From the NCBI GenBank assembly GCA_029582165.1, contig CM055885.1:11406729-11470728 (forward strand): a stretch of 64,000 bases of DNA. The letters are read 5' to 3'. The translations under genes were made by a program, and so were the position numbers. Shown here in pieces: positions 33,101-41,250 of this stretch (position 1 is its first letter; each line of letters begins with the position of its first letter). The stretch comes from Portulaca oleracea. Taxonomy: Eukaryota > Streptophyta > Magnoliopsida > Caryophyllales > Portulacaceae. A model generated the notes under the pieces. The model worked only from the letters and a program-made list of their open reading frames with translations, was not told where the DNA came from and made no database searches.

Positions 33101-34251
33101 TGTCATGACATAAGTTTGGTATTGAAGTTATCTATTGAAATATAATTTAACGTAGTATTTTAATTTTAATAAATATTTCTGAATTTTTTTTAACTATTAT
33201 AAAAAGTTTTTTCCTATTTGCATAATGTATTAGAATCTTATAATCATTGATCTAATCATACTATTTTGGTTGTAACTATCCCATCAATCCTAACTAAGAT
33301 CCCGACTCTAATAAGCTTAACCGAGACTATAACTAATATAAAAGAATAAAATATTATTTTTCATTGGAGAGTTATGCAATTATTGTTCCCCAATGTACGT
33401 GATCCATCAAAGTTGTGGAAAAAGGTGAAAAGGGACCCAAATGACAGGGAACTAAATTGTATTGTAATATGAGTTCCTATATGGAAAAGCAATTTATGTG
33501 ATTGTGGTGAATATTGTTTAGTGATATAATTGGGGAGGTAGATAATTACCACTGTCCAATAGCCCAACAATGTTATTTCTTCCATACTTGGCTCTTGATA
33601 ATAGACTTTTACTCTTCTCGGATGTCTTCCACTGCCAATGTGACTTCTTCATCTCCTCTTCCAAACCTACAAACTCCCATGACCTTGTTGTGTGCATTTT
33701 GTGCTTCCTTGGATGGCTTCCAAACACAGACACCACTTCCTCCATCTCTGTCAATTCATCATTATCAGTACTGTTATAACTTAACTAATTAAAACAATTA
33801 AAATTTTGAGATGGAGGGATAATAATACAAACCGGACAATTTTGAGGCTTCATCTGTGGTGAGGACTGCGGCAAATCCATTAATACTGTGCTTGTAACTG
33901 TAAAGGAGAGAAACCCTTGCTTCATCCTCACTTTCTTTAACTGAGGACAAGTAGTTGTGATGAGTTTCTTCTATCTCATGCAATGCTTTATCTCCACTAT
34001 GCTCACCAAAATACACAATATAAACCTCCTGTAAACATATACATAATCAACAATAATGTTAAACACTAGCTTGTAATCTACACGTCAAAACTAACTTGAA
34101 GGGGTACGTTCAAATGTGAAATAATCAAAAGAATGAAAACAAGGAAGACCTTCTTCTGTGAAGATGAAGCTGTTGATGAAATGATTGGGGGAACAAGGAA
34201 TAAAAGGAGGAGAATGGAAAGGGATGAGAATATCCTTCCATTAATGGCCAT
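16314..34251 (-). CDS. subtilisin-like serine protease (SBT5.6-like), terminal exon interrupted
   Basis: This is a secreted subtilase expected to cleave proteins in the apoplast after removal of its propeptide. Exons (5'->3'): 34251-34150, 34028-33833, 33747-33550, 24258-24147, 20296-19735, 19574-19477, 19353-18996, 18900-18687, and 18601-18136 plus 16415-16314 split by an element. Every intron is GT-AG and all phases agree. Order: signal peptide (1-~26), I9 propeptide (~36-125), catalytic Asp164 (LLDSG), His237 ([10 protein letters not shown]), oxyanion Asn350 (SAGNEGP), PA insert (~420-520), Ser581 (SGTSMSCPH), Fn3-like end. Sequence agreement is closest to SBT5.6 ([25 protein letters not shown]). 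Read straight through, translation leaves the gene at 18135 and stops at 18060, replacing the conserved end. It may therefore be impaired. I found no other lesion. Confidence 0.88.
16416..18135. mobile_element. 1.7-kb inverted-repeat element inside the last subtilase exon
   Basis: The ends are inverted repeats: CGATGGTGAGCCCGGGTGC at 16416-16434 and, on the minus strand from 18135, CGATTGTGATCCCGGGTGC. Both read on into a GC-rich block, and everything between is AT-rich with no ORF. The flanks share an imperfect direct repeat: TTTGTCCTTCAATCTTG (16391-16407) and TTTGTATTCAATCTTG (18138-18153). That repeat is longer than normal target duplications and not adjacent to the ends. The superfamily is unknown; it is non-autonomous. 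Confidence 0.65.
16640..17590. repeat. minisatellite with core AATGCTCAT
   Basis: The core AATGCTCAT(A/T)A or ATGCTCATTAC recurs about forty times with spacers such as CTATAACTACA, CTACACC and AAAACCATA. The period is variable, about 19-28 bp. Scattered copies continue to about 17890. It fills the middle of the inverted-repeat element. Confidence 0.9.
18136..18601 (-). CDS. subtilase exon 9, first part
   Basis: It encodes [16 protein letters not shown], then [20 protein letters not shown] and [20 protein letters not shown], the fibronectin-III-like C-terminal domain. It proceeds normally to [14 protein letters not shown] and DKIEYKYD, where the inserted element begins. Read-through adds 19 foreign residues and stops at 18060-18062. 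Confidence 0.9.
18602..18686 (-). other. subtilase intron 8
   Basis: 85 bp, donor GTTAGA and acceptor TTGCAG; it joins ITT to AGLENN in frame. Confidence 0.88.
18687..18900 (-). CDS. subtilase exon 8: catalytic Ser
   Basis: It starts [20 protein letters not shown] after acceptor GTGCAG and contains [20 protein letters not shown] with the nucleophile Ser581. It ends SALITT plus one base at donor GTTAGA; intron 8 is 85 bp. Confidence 0.95.
18996..19353 (-). CDS. subtilase exon 7: protease-associated (PA) domain
   Basis: It encodes [40 protein letters not shown] and [15 protein letters not shown]. The [10 protein letters not shown] and [10 protein letters not shown] segments are typical PA-domain core strands. 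Donor GTATGT. Confidence 0.93.
19477..19574 (-). CDS. subtilase exon 6
   Basis: A 98-bp exon from acceptor TTTCAG to donor GTAAGC. It encodes [20 protein letters not shown] followed by [13 protein letters not shown], the start of the protease-associated region. Confidence 0.88.
19735..20296 (-). CDS. subtilase exon 5: catalytic His and oxyanion Asn
   Basis: It begins [17 protein letters not shown] and carries [15 protein letters not shown] (His237), [19 protein letters not shown] and [20 protein letters not shown] (Asn350). It ends [10 protein letters not shown] at donor GTAATA. It is the largest exon (562 bp). Confidence 0.95.
20736..20971 (+). mobile_element. tRNA-derived SINE
   Basis: An internal polymerase III promoter is visible: A-box TGGCTCAAGTGG (20750-20761) and B-box GGGTTCGATACTTGG (20782-20796). 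About 160 bp later is an A-rich tail (AAAATAAAAATAAAAATAAA). It is flanked by near-identical 15-mers, ATTAGAGGGATTAGA (20721-20735) and ATTAAAGGGATAAGA (20972-20986), as expected for LINE-mediated insertion. Confidence 0.8.
21713..21728. repeat. homopolymer of 16 G
   Basis: An uninterrupted G run in intron 4, able to form G-quadruplexes and prone to length errors in assemblies. Confidence 0.95.
21990..22242. mobile_element. Stowaway-like MITE
   Basis: The ends TTGCATCCGTTCCATATTAG and (inverse) CTTCCTCTATTTCATATTAT match in inverted orientation, flanked by TA on both sides. Non-coding, about 250 bp. Confidence 0.7.
22690..22965. repeat. half of a foldback element, also present at 26030-26295
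   Basis: It shares AACATGAATAAAAGAGGTTT, CTTGAAGTTTGATG and GGGGTCCAAAATGCAAAAAA with the right arm of the intron-3 foldback, in the same order. The matching left arm is absent here. Confidence 0.8.
23505..23758. mobile_element. Stowaway-like MITE, diverged
   Basis: It starts CTCCTTTTATTCCATATTAA and ends in a diverged inverse near GAGGAATAATACAAAAGAG. The internal text AATAATTGTAATATTATACT is shared with the MITEs at 21990 and 27926. Confidence 0.5.
24147..24258 (-). CDS. subtilase exon 4
   Basis: A 112-bp exon between acceptor ATCTCAG and donor GTCACA. It encodes [20 protein letters not shown], then [17 protein letters not shown], the conserved run after the catalytic Asp. The donor is followed by a (GA)n/(CT)n tract. 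Confidence 0.9.
24622..24890. mobile_element. Stowaway-like MITE, diverged
   Basis: The left end ACCTCAATCCCATTATATTT is the imperfect inverse of the right end GACAAATAATTTAGGATAGA. Non-coding. Confidence 0.5.
25600..26515. mobile_element. nested foldback elements in subtilase intron 3
   Basis: The outer arms of ~105 bp are inverted copies: 25600-25710 (AAAAAATTACTCTGAGGTAC) against 26405-26515 (inverse AAAAAATTACTTGGAGGTAC). Inside, a second pair, 25741-25990 against 26030-26295, is also inverted (TTTTGGACCCCGAACTTTAG against its inverse). The inner palindrome interrupts the outer one. Neither encodes protein. Confidence 0.8.
28104..29080 (+). repeat. 5' LTR of the gag-protease element
   Basis: 977 bp with TATAAATA at 28485-28492. 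Differences from the 3' LTR: ACCATGAAG/ACCGTGAAG, CATTCCAAG/CATTTCAAG, AATCAGTAT/AATCTGTAT, ATCCATTTT/ATTCATTTT. Confidence 0.95.
29085..29096 (+). other. primer binding site TGGTATCAGAGC
   Basis: A perfect initiator Met-tRNA-type primer site four bases after the 5' LTR. Confidence 0.93.
29403..30668 (+). CDS. gag: Ty3/gypsy gag
   Basis: An intact 421-codon [17 protein letters not shown] onward. Residues ~80-225 match the Retrotrans_gag family: [20 protein letters not shown], then [20 protein letters not shown] and [21 protein letters not shown] zinc knuckle [14 protein letters not shown] spans residues 301-314, followed by an acidic stretch. It packages RNA into particles. The last ~37 codons (after REAIFRS) are out of frame relative to the family, because the expected protease continuation lies in the +1 frame from about 30565. 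The ATG follows a 322-nt leader. Confidence 0.92.
   Translation: MASASSPTKSSPSSPENVEKMKQRIKYLNKQVAYYMRLQDRENLEEVSSKSSSGEGEEDVPRRRHGRPKEERFDFKVEIPEFVGDLDPEVYLDWIQTVERVFDLKDVEDDKKVKYVALKLRKHASIWWTNLQKKRQAKGKDKVRTWDKMKRKLQEKFLPSSYLRDNYYKLQRLVQGGRSVEEYTKEFEHLLWRCDLKEDEPQTLVRYLFGLNDGIRHVVELQPYKTLDELSSLSLKVEKQRRNKGKEVSSQYQTPQKKPTPSHPNPPPSTKHIPTKTPQNQPPSIPKPHDQVTKPIASRRCFRCQGLGHYASECPNKRVVSLVEYQSALYVEPEYEKEEEVGVGAKEEEDVVEEYVERPDEGELLVVERALNITNVPKDQLQREAIFRSLYHPRSMLLDHRWRKLHQCRLYNNGQEVANGD
30526..31065 (+). CDS. retropepsin-like protease domain
   Basis: An open frame overlapping the end of gag, shifted by one base. [19 protein letters not shown] holds the active-site Asp in the D-G-G-S form common in plant gypsy proteases. 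[20 protein letters not shown] is the second conserved segment, with the H-V-L-L-G-R-P-W flap-end motif. It would process gag. No internal start is needed if translation shifts from gag; otherwise a one-base indel has separated them. It ends before any RT motif. Confidence 0.8.
   Translation: MCQRINYKEKQYFARCTIQGVCSLIIDGGSCTNAASTTMVKKLQMEISPHPTPYTIQWLSLGRGIRVDQRVLVSLSIGKNYQDSLWCDIVPMDTCHVLLGRPWLYDRHVIHDGRANTYTLTINQKRITLEPLDPPSRQKEENRHIVSIMKMENQGYEEYKDPILTHLEKKESGSVSTTF
31066..31417 (+). other. 3' region of the gag-protease element
   Basis: It contains a Lys/Phe-rich short open stretch (31218-31427) of no known family and a G-rich tract CAACCGGGGGTGTA before the LTR. Confidence 0.5.
31418..32394 (+). 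repeat. 3' LTR of the gag-protease element
   Basis: 977 bp, same length as the 5' LTR, with TATAAATA at 31799-31806, followed by the CATTA duplication. Confidence 0.95.
33550..33747 (-). CDS. subtilase exon 3: propeptide end and catalytic Asp
   Basis: It opens [20 protein letters not shown] after acceptor TTGACAG, includes [10 protein letters not shown] where the mature enzyme starts, and ends NIVGLLDSG with catalytic Asp164. The donor is GTAATT, followed by the 9.3-kb intron 3. Confidence 0.9.
33833..34028 (-). CDS. subtilase exon 2: I9 propeptide
   Basis: It begins [20 protein letters not shown] after acceptor TTTACAG. It continues with [17 protein letters not shown], the hallmark of the inhibitor I9 propeptide that keeps the enzyme inactive and helps folding. 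Phase 1 donor GTTTGT. Confidence 0.92.
34150..34251 (-). CDS. subtilase exon 1: signal peptide
   Basis: 34 codons from ATG at 34251. [18 protein letters not shown] is a typical secretory signal with a Leu-rich core, cleaved probably after STA or SS near residues 25-30. It ends QKK at donor GTCTTC; intron 1 is 121 bp. Confidence 0.85.
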
Positions 34252-34762
34252 TGATCAAACTCTTTTACTTGATTGCTTCTGTTGCAGAGATAGATAGATA
34301 AATAGGTATCCAGGGGAGAATCCTTGTGCTCTTTAATACTGCTAGAATCTCATAGAATATTATATTATTGCCTTATCTTTTCGTTTTTCTTTCATTTCTC
34401 CTTTTCTTTTTGGTCCTTGTCATGATGCAAGATTCATTATCTTGCAATTTGCAACCAATTGAACAAACAAAACTAGCTATAATTTTTATAGCCATTGTTT
34501 TTTTTTTTCCTTCATACGTTTTTGTCATTGTGTGGCCATATAATTAGGCAGCTTATCCTGTCAGATTTTTTTTGAAAAAAAATAAAACGAAAAATGGGAG
34601 TATATAATGAAAGTTTGACTAGGCTAGTCAATTAAACAGCAAAAAAATAACGAAATAGAGACCCAACACCCCTATTAACAATGTTTTTAATTCCCAAAAA
34701 TTTCTCCCATTCTAGGATTAAACCTCAAATTTTTTATTATGATGGATGACAATCTTAGAGAC
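34252..34762 (-). promoter_or_regulatory. subtilase upstream region
   Basis: This contains the likely promoter. A TATA-like CTATTTATC (minus strand, 34305-34297) lies ~46 nt upstream of the ATG, unusually near. No other element can be named with support. Coding and transposon signals are absent. Confidence 0.4.
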
Positions 34763-34765
34763 TTA

Positions 34766-35214
34766 GGTCCGTTTGGACCTTGGAAAATAGCGTGGAAAAA
34801 AAATTATTTTGAAAAATGAAAATCTTTCCTTTGTTTGGATTGAAGAAAAATGAATGAAAAAAAATAGTTGGAAAATTGCATGAAAAATTTGGAGTAATAA
34901 TGAATAAAAAATTTTCCCTTAAAAAATGAAAGGAAAGTTGAGAGAAAATTTTTGGATCAAAGCCGACCTTTCTTTTCATCCTCTCTCTAACTCGTCTCTC
35001 TCTCTCTCTCTCGTTTCTCTCTCTCTAAGTCTCTTCTCTATCTCTCTCTAACTTTCTTCTCTCTCTCTGGTTTCTCTCTCTCTAAGTCTCTTCTCTATCT
35101 CTCTCTAACTTTCTCCTCTCTCTCTAACTCTCTTCTCTCTCTCCCTCTCTCTCTCTCCAACTTTCTTCTCTCTCTAAGTATCTTCTCTCTCTCTCTCTCT
35201 CTCTCTCTAACTCT

Positions 35215-35256
<42 letters not shown>

Positions 35257-35314
35257 AATCTCTTCCCTTTTTCTCTTGCGTACTCTCTCTTCTTTCTCTC
35301 TAAGTCTCTTCTCT

Positions 35315-35345
<31 letters not shown>

Positions 35346-35369
35346 AACTCTCTTTTCTCTCTCTCTCTA

Positions 35370-35411
<42 letters not shown>

Positions 35412-35664
35412 AAATCACATCAAATGATCTAAAAAATTTAAACTTGATATTTACAAGTTTTCTTGCAAATTTTATTTTTCCATGTATTTTTCCTCAAACC
35501 AAACAAGGAAAAGAAAATTGAATAAAAAATCAATTTTTTTCGTTCAAAAATTACTTAAACCAAACAAGAGAAAGAAATTTACTTTACCCCAAAAATTTTT
35601 TCCTCCTAATTTTTTTTCCACAAGATTTTTTTTCCATCCTGTTTTCCTGGGTCCAAACAAACCC
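34766..35664. mobile_element. PIF/Harbinger-like non-autonomous element with long CT tract
   Basis: The ends GGTCCGTTTGGACC and (inverse) GGGTTTGTTTGGACCC are inverted repeats that continue for ~60 bp (GGAAAATAGCGTGGAAAAAA against GGAAAACAGGATGGAAAAAA). TTA flanks both ends (34763-34765, 35665-35667), the target duplication of PIF/Harbinger. The middle is ~430 bp of CT-rich simple sequence. No transposase. Confidence 0.78.
34978..35410. repeat. (CT)n-rich low-complexity tract
   Basis: Nearly pure CT/TCTC with interspersed AACT and AAGT, in several higher-order units such as CTCTAACTCTCTTTTCTC. It sits at the centre of the PIF/Harbinger-like element. Confidence 0.95.
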
Positions 35665-35784
35665 TTAGGGCTCGCTTGGGAGAAGAATTAAAAATGAGAG
35701 TAGGAGTTCATAATAGTAAAGGAGGATGAGAGTATGAGAGAATTTGTTACCGTACACTGTGCGCTTGCGGCCTAGTAAAGTTTT

Positions 35785-38600
35785 TGGCGCCGTTGTCGGG
35801 AACACTGTCCCTAGGAGCCATTAAACGAATCCTCTTAGGTTGACTAAACTGTTTTCTTTTTCTTGTTCTTTTTTTCACTTTTCTTTTCTTTTTATCTTTT
35901 CTTTTCCTGTTTTCACTGCGCTGGTGTTCTTGTTTTTGTTCTTGCTGGGATCTTTTGGTTTATGCAAAAGACTCTGAAGTTCGAGTTCGACCCTGAAATC
36001 GAGCGGAATTTCCACTTTTGGTGGAAGAACTTTTGGCCAATACGTGACTCCGAATGTCAGCAACCCTCCAACCGCCATAAATCTTCCAAGTGTGGGGGCG
36101 AAAAAATTCGAGCTAAAGAACTCTCTCATCAACCTAGTGCGAGCTACGTCCTTCCATGGTCTCCCAAGCAAGGATCCCAACCGACACTTACGCGTCTTCT
36201 GCCAAGTGTGCGACACCTTCAAAGCCAATGGGGCCTTGCGGGATGCAATCAAGCTGCGATTGTTTCTATTCTCGCTCGAGGACCGAGCATGGGAGTGGCT
36301 GGATTCCCTTCCTGCCATTTCCATGAGCACCTTCGATCAACTTGTTAGTGCCTTTTTGGCAAAGTACTTCCCACCAAGCAAGTTGATGAGCTTAAGGAAT
36401 TAGATCTCCACCTTTGCTCAGAAGCCCGATGAAAATCTATATGATGCATGGGAGAGATTCAAGGACTTGCTTCGCTAGTGCCCCCAACATGGATTTGAGC
36501 CATGGGTCCCTATTCAAGCTTTTTACAATGTGTGGATGATCAACTGAGAGTCACGATCCTCACTGCAGCTGGAGGGAACATAATAAGTAAGACGATAGGC
36601 GAGCTGTATAACCTGATTGATCAAATGGTATTGAACAGCCGCTAGTTGTCAAGACCCCGTTCCACGAGAACGGGAGGTAAGTATTCTGTTGATGCCATTA
36701 CAATGTTGTCTGCTAAACTTGATGCAATTAATGATAAGATGGAAAAGTTGTATGTGAATGTTTTCGCTCCTCCCCAATGTGCTTCTTGCTATTCTTTTGA
36801 GCATGAGACCTTGTACTGTCCCAATGGGGTAGGTAGTAGTTCCAAAACTGACCAAGCCAACTTTGTTGGAAACCCTACCCAAAGACTTCCTTTTGACCCT
36901 TACTCCAACGCTTATAACCTCGCTTTGACATAGCCTACTAAAACAGTAACCAAATGGGTCCCCCACAAGGACAAAGGCCTCCCGCTTAACCTTACCAAGC
37001 CCCTCAAAAGCTCAACCTAGAGGCTATGGAAACCATGATTTTGTCCCAACAAAAGCAACTCGAGCATCAACACAGACAAGATGTGGTGGTTAAGGCCTTA
37101 ACTACTAAAGTTTACCTTTTATCAACCGACAACCAAATGTCTGAGAACCAAATTTCTATCCAATATGGTACTTCCACCACCCCTTCGGGAGCGATTCCTG
37201 GACCGGCCGTGCCTAACCTTGAGGAGGAATGCAATGTCATAGTTTTGAGGAGCGGTACACAAATTGAGGGACCGAGCGCGAAAAATGCCAAGTATGGGGG
37301 GATTCGAGAGAGATGCCTGTTGAGAGAGAGGGTGAGAAGGAGAGAGACCATGAGAGAGAGACCATCTAAGATGGTGCTGAAATCCCTCCACCACCACCGA
37401 GAGTGTTTGTGCCCCCAATTCCATTCCCTTTCAGACTTAATAAGTCTAAGGTAGATGTTCAGTATGGAAACTTCCTTGGCATGTTGAAAAAATTAAATGT
37501 GAATGTTCTTTTTCTTGATGCTTTGTCACAAATGCCCTAATATGATAAATTCTTGAAGGAGATTCTCTCCAAGAAAAGAAAAATTGATGATTGTGAGGCA
37601 ATTGCATTGAGTGAGGAGTGTAGCTCTATGGTTTTGAATAAGCTCACTCCAAAGCTTAAGGACCGGGGAGCTTTACTATTCCTTGTGGCCTAGGAAGTGT
37701 GAACATCAACCGAGCCTTGTGTGATGTGGGCTCAATTGTGAGCTTGATGCCTTATTCCCGGGACTTAGAAGAGCTGAGACCTATCACCATGTCACTTCAA
37801 ATGGCTAATCGTTCTGTTAAGTATCCAATGGGTATTTTAGAAGACTTTCCTTTTAAGGTAGGAGACTATTATGTACTAGTGGATTTTGTGATTCTTGATA
37901 TGGCTGAGGATACCAGCGCCCAAATTATTTTTGGAAGACCTTTCCTTGCCATAGTGGGGTGCATAATAGATGTGCAAAAAAGGGAAATGAGTTTGGGGAA
38001 CATGAGGTTGAATTTGATTTGTTTCGTGAATATGTGTCTCATAATGTTTCCTCCAATTGTGGTGTTAATGTGGTTGGGAGTGATGAGCCTGTTGAGACTC
38101 CCGTGATGAATGTCATAGATCCTGGTTCGAAAGTTTTTCCTGAAGGCCATGGACTTGGTGGTGTAACGGATTGGGTGCATGCATTTGAACCTGAACCTAA
38201 CATCACAGGTCACATGCCTTATACTACTAATGTGGATCGGTTGAGAGAGTTTTGCAGGTCTAACTTCAGGATGTCTTCCATTGTTGAGGAAGGAAACTAA
38301 ATTAGTTCAACCCTAGCTGGTGGCTTCAACTTCGAGGTACTGAGGGATCATGTGCTGATGGTGACTCGCAGGAGTTTGGCTATGACATTGTGGAACATTC
38401 TCCTGGATGAGGTAAGTTTCGTCTAGCTTAAGATGGTAAACTAGCGCTTCTTGGGAGACAACCCTAGCTTTTCTTGCTTTCTTTTATTTTGTTTTGTTTT
38501 ATTTTGTTTTGATTGCAATAACCCCTCCAATGACTGATACTTTAAGGGGTGTGTGTCTGGATTGTCATTGCAAGTGTGCACTCATGAGATTTCTGGATTG
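35785..38600 (+). pseudogene. Athila-type Ty3/gypsy gag-protease remnant
   Basis: TGGCGCCGTTGTCGGGAACA (35785) is the Athila primer site. Gag follows: LKFEFDPEIERNFHF, then SFHGLPSKDPNRHLRVFCQV, LRLFLFSLEDRAWEWLDSLP and FLAKYFPPSKLMSLRN, stopping at 36401. Later parts include CNVIVLRSGTQIEGPS near 37231. The protease region has NINRALCDVGSIVSLMPYS, VKYPMGILED, a run ending VDFVILDMAED and IIFGRPFLAIVGC. Many stops and frame changes are present. RT and integrase are missing. GCGCTTCTTGGGAGACAACC (38443) resembles the spacer that in Athila elements lies after pol, so an internal deletion joined protease to it. Confidence 0.82.
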
Positions 38601-39420
38601 GTGTGGATGATGAAAGAGACTTGGTTGCTTGTTTGATTTAGGTTGCTCGCCTTGTTTGTGATTCATCTAGTCTTGACTGATTCTTGGGCATGATAGTGAA
38701 ATTCTTATGTTTGGTACATCAAACGAACTAGTTCGAAAACACGACAGGGACATACGAATTCAAACCTAAGATCGCCGCCCATCCTTCCGGAAGTGCGCAT
38801 TCTCCTGCCCAATGAATCGGAACACATGGTCAACCCAGTCCCTCTTCTCCGGAGTAACAAATAGTAAGCTCATATATTCAGTCTAACCTGCATTAGACTC
38901 AGCAATGATGTTAAACCTCCCCAACTCCTGTTTTTCTACCTTGGACAGGCCAATCATCCACAAGCGAGCTTACTCTCTCAAAAGATATGGATAGTAAATA
39001 ATAAAATACAATAGAAGGAAACAAAAGGGAAGTAGAAGGATTGCGATGTAAGAAGTAATGCTTGACCCCTATTTATAAGGGCCACGAAGCCACAACTTGG
39101 CCATAAAGGAAGCCAACATCATATCAAAGTTGACTTCAGAAAGGGCACATCGGCATATACCATAATTTGTTGGTTATGGTTTTTAGACCTTAAAAAAGAT
39201 TCAGTTTAACACGACCTGGAAAATAGGTACAATAGAAACCGTATAACCGACCCTTTACAACGTAAGCGTAACGCACCAGTTGTGCCCAATAGGCTCAACA
39301 AAGTTCAAGATCCCATCCAAGAAGACAGCCTCGACACTTGGGATCTTATTTCCTTTTTGTCATTTTTATTTTTCGGGATGTTGGGGGGCTACCCATATAG
39401 AATGTCATAAATTTGTACAA
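38601..39420 (-). other. unassigned interval, possible minus-strand LTR
   Basis: On the minus strand a TATAAATAGGGG (39079-39068) is followed downstream by leader-like sequence, and a C/G-rich TGGGTAGCCCCCC lies near 39390. This could be a minus-strand gypsy LTR. I could not find a partner LTR or a target duplication. Confidence 0.3.
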
Positions 39421-39603
39421 AATTGTGGCATAATACTTTTTTTCTTTTATTATTAGCAATATAAGCATCAAGTTTAAACTGAGTCTCATTAATTATTTGT
39501 ATGGCGAAGTTTTAGTAATTTGCATATTTAATTGGCATTAGTCGACCTTAGGAGACTTTGCATGCTTGAACTAAAACCTTAAAGTGCTGATATGCCAAAT
39601 CAC

Positions 39604-39606
<3 letters not shown>

Positions 39607-39662
<56 letters not shown>
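39607..39662. repeat. (GA)n microsatellite
   Basis: About 28 uninterrupted GA units. Confidence 0.97.
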
Positions 39663-39665
<3 letters not shown>

Positions 39666-39779
39666 TGTTAATTACAAAGTCGAAACAAACAGAGAGCATT
39701 GACAAAAGTGTTCGCTACATCAAAAGACAAAAGAAAACAACAACCAAAGGTGGAGCCAGAAAGGATATTCATCCCTACT

Positions 39780-40660
39780 AGCATCGCCATATTTCATTAA
39801 CAAAGTCCTTACTCGGAGGACGCTTTCCAGCCTTAGCAGACGACGGTAAGAGTTGCATCTGCCGGTCATGAATTCATGGAAGGGGACGTGCCACTCTCCA
39901 GGGTTCCCTGATCAAACAAGACCACTCGACCAAGGAGGTCCAGGCCATCCTGAAGAGGGTACGTTTACCCAAGGTGCAACAGGAAAACTAGCATGGGGAT
40001 AAGCATAGCGCCAGTAGGGACACATAGGGAGGGAGGTATCGGATGTGACCTTCTAGGAGAGAAAGTCCGAGCAGGTTCGCCACTCCCTGATGCACAAGCC
40101 ACATTGGGAGGATTCTAAACAGCCCCGCCAACACCAATATCTCTTGGCGTAGATCCACCATCAACACCAGGCTCACTCGACCCATAACTGCCACCAGCAC
40201 CAAGATCACCTCGATCAAACATCGGAGTGGGGGCTAGATTAGAAGGCGTAGGTACTCTCTTCTTGGTGTTGCAGCGACTGCCTTGAGACATCTTCTCAGC
40301 GGACGAATGACGAGTTGGCTCCCTACAATAAGTCGTGGCATAACCCCAAACACTAGAATAGCACAAATGTGTCGAATATTACACGTCAGCCTCCCCCTCA
40401 AAGTTGGTGTTTGGGTTGGCTATGCAACCAACCATGTATGTGCCCCTCCTAGTAAAGAGGATGTCTACCTCCCCTTTCATGCTCAGATACTCCTTCAAGT
40501 TCCTAAATTGCTCTTCTACCAGGGTTGCATCATCAACAACAATTCCATCAGTACCTATAAACTAAAAAATAATGAGTATAGGAATAAGGGCCAGAGAATG
40601 CAAATTTACCAACCCGCCTTGATATGTCGGAGATCAGAATTGGAATTAGAATCAAAATGT
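39780..40660 (-). other. unassigned interval with a minus-strand open stretch
   Basis: A minus-strand stretch (40290-40118) begins MSQGSRCNTKKRVPTPSNLA and is Gly/Ser/Pro-rich, like the N-terminal tail of a gypsy gag. It contains no conserved domain I can name. The rest shows no gene. Confidence 0.25.
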
Positions 40661-40665
40661 GCAGG

Positions 40666-41227
40666 TGTTGGGTTTTGTGGCCCATTGGATCCTCAGTGGG
40701 GTCCAGAAGCTGAGAAGAATCGGTAGAGGAAACAGTTTTAATCTAATTCTAATTCCCTATTTAAATCAGATGCCACTTGTTGTTACTTGATTTTTAATCT
40801 GACTCTATTTCTTCTCCTAGCCACCCTATAAAAAGGGTTCAGTTTTCTCCACTTTATTTCATAGCGACATCAAGTGATAGACAGTGAGAGAGGGAGAAAA
40901 TATAGAGAGAGAGTTTGTTTCACCAATATTTTTTCATTGTATCCTGAGAGATTGTGAGTTGAGAGTTAGAGAGATTTTTATTATAATCTCCTTTTTTGTT
41001 GATCACATCACACCTTGTGATAGTGATTGAGTTGCACTCCTCCCTACTCATAATGGGTTTTTTTTTCTGGCTATCGTTGTCTGTGGGTTTTTCTCTGAGT
41101 TCTTCGGCTTCCCATGTATACATGGTATTCGTTTTATCGCTTATTTTTGGTTCCTGAATTCGTTGTAATTTCTTCATCTCATTTATTTCGCTTCCACTAT
41201 AACCTTGCACTCACTTTTTTCTTAGCA
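40666..41227 (+). repeat. 5' LTR of the rearranged copia element
   Basis: It contains CCCTATAAAAAGGG (TATA region, near 40825) and ends TTTTTTCTTAGCA just before the primer site. Confidence 0.88.
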
Positions 41228-41250
41228 AGTGGTATCAGAGCAAGGTGGAG

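Larger units (their letters stand above)
24259..33549 (-). other. subtilase intron 3 (9,291 bp), transposon-filled
   Basis: It joins LLDSG to [15 protein letters not shown] across a phase-1 GT-AG junction. It contains MITEs, a nested foldback (25600-26515) and a complete 4.3-kb LTR element (28104-32394). Outside those elements it is AT-rich with no coding signal. Confidence 0.85.

Noticed and set aside
39584..39781. Open stretch of alternating Arg-Glu
   Set aside because: It is simply the (GA)n microsatellite translated.
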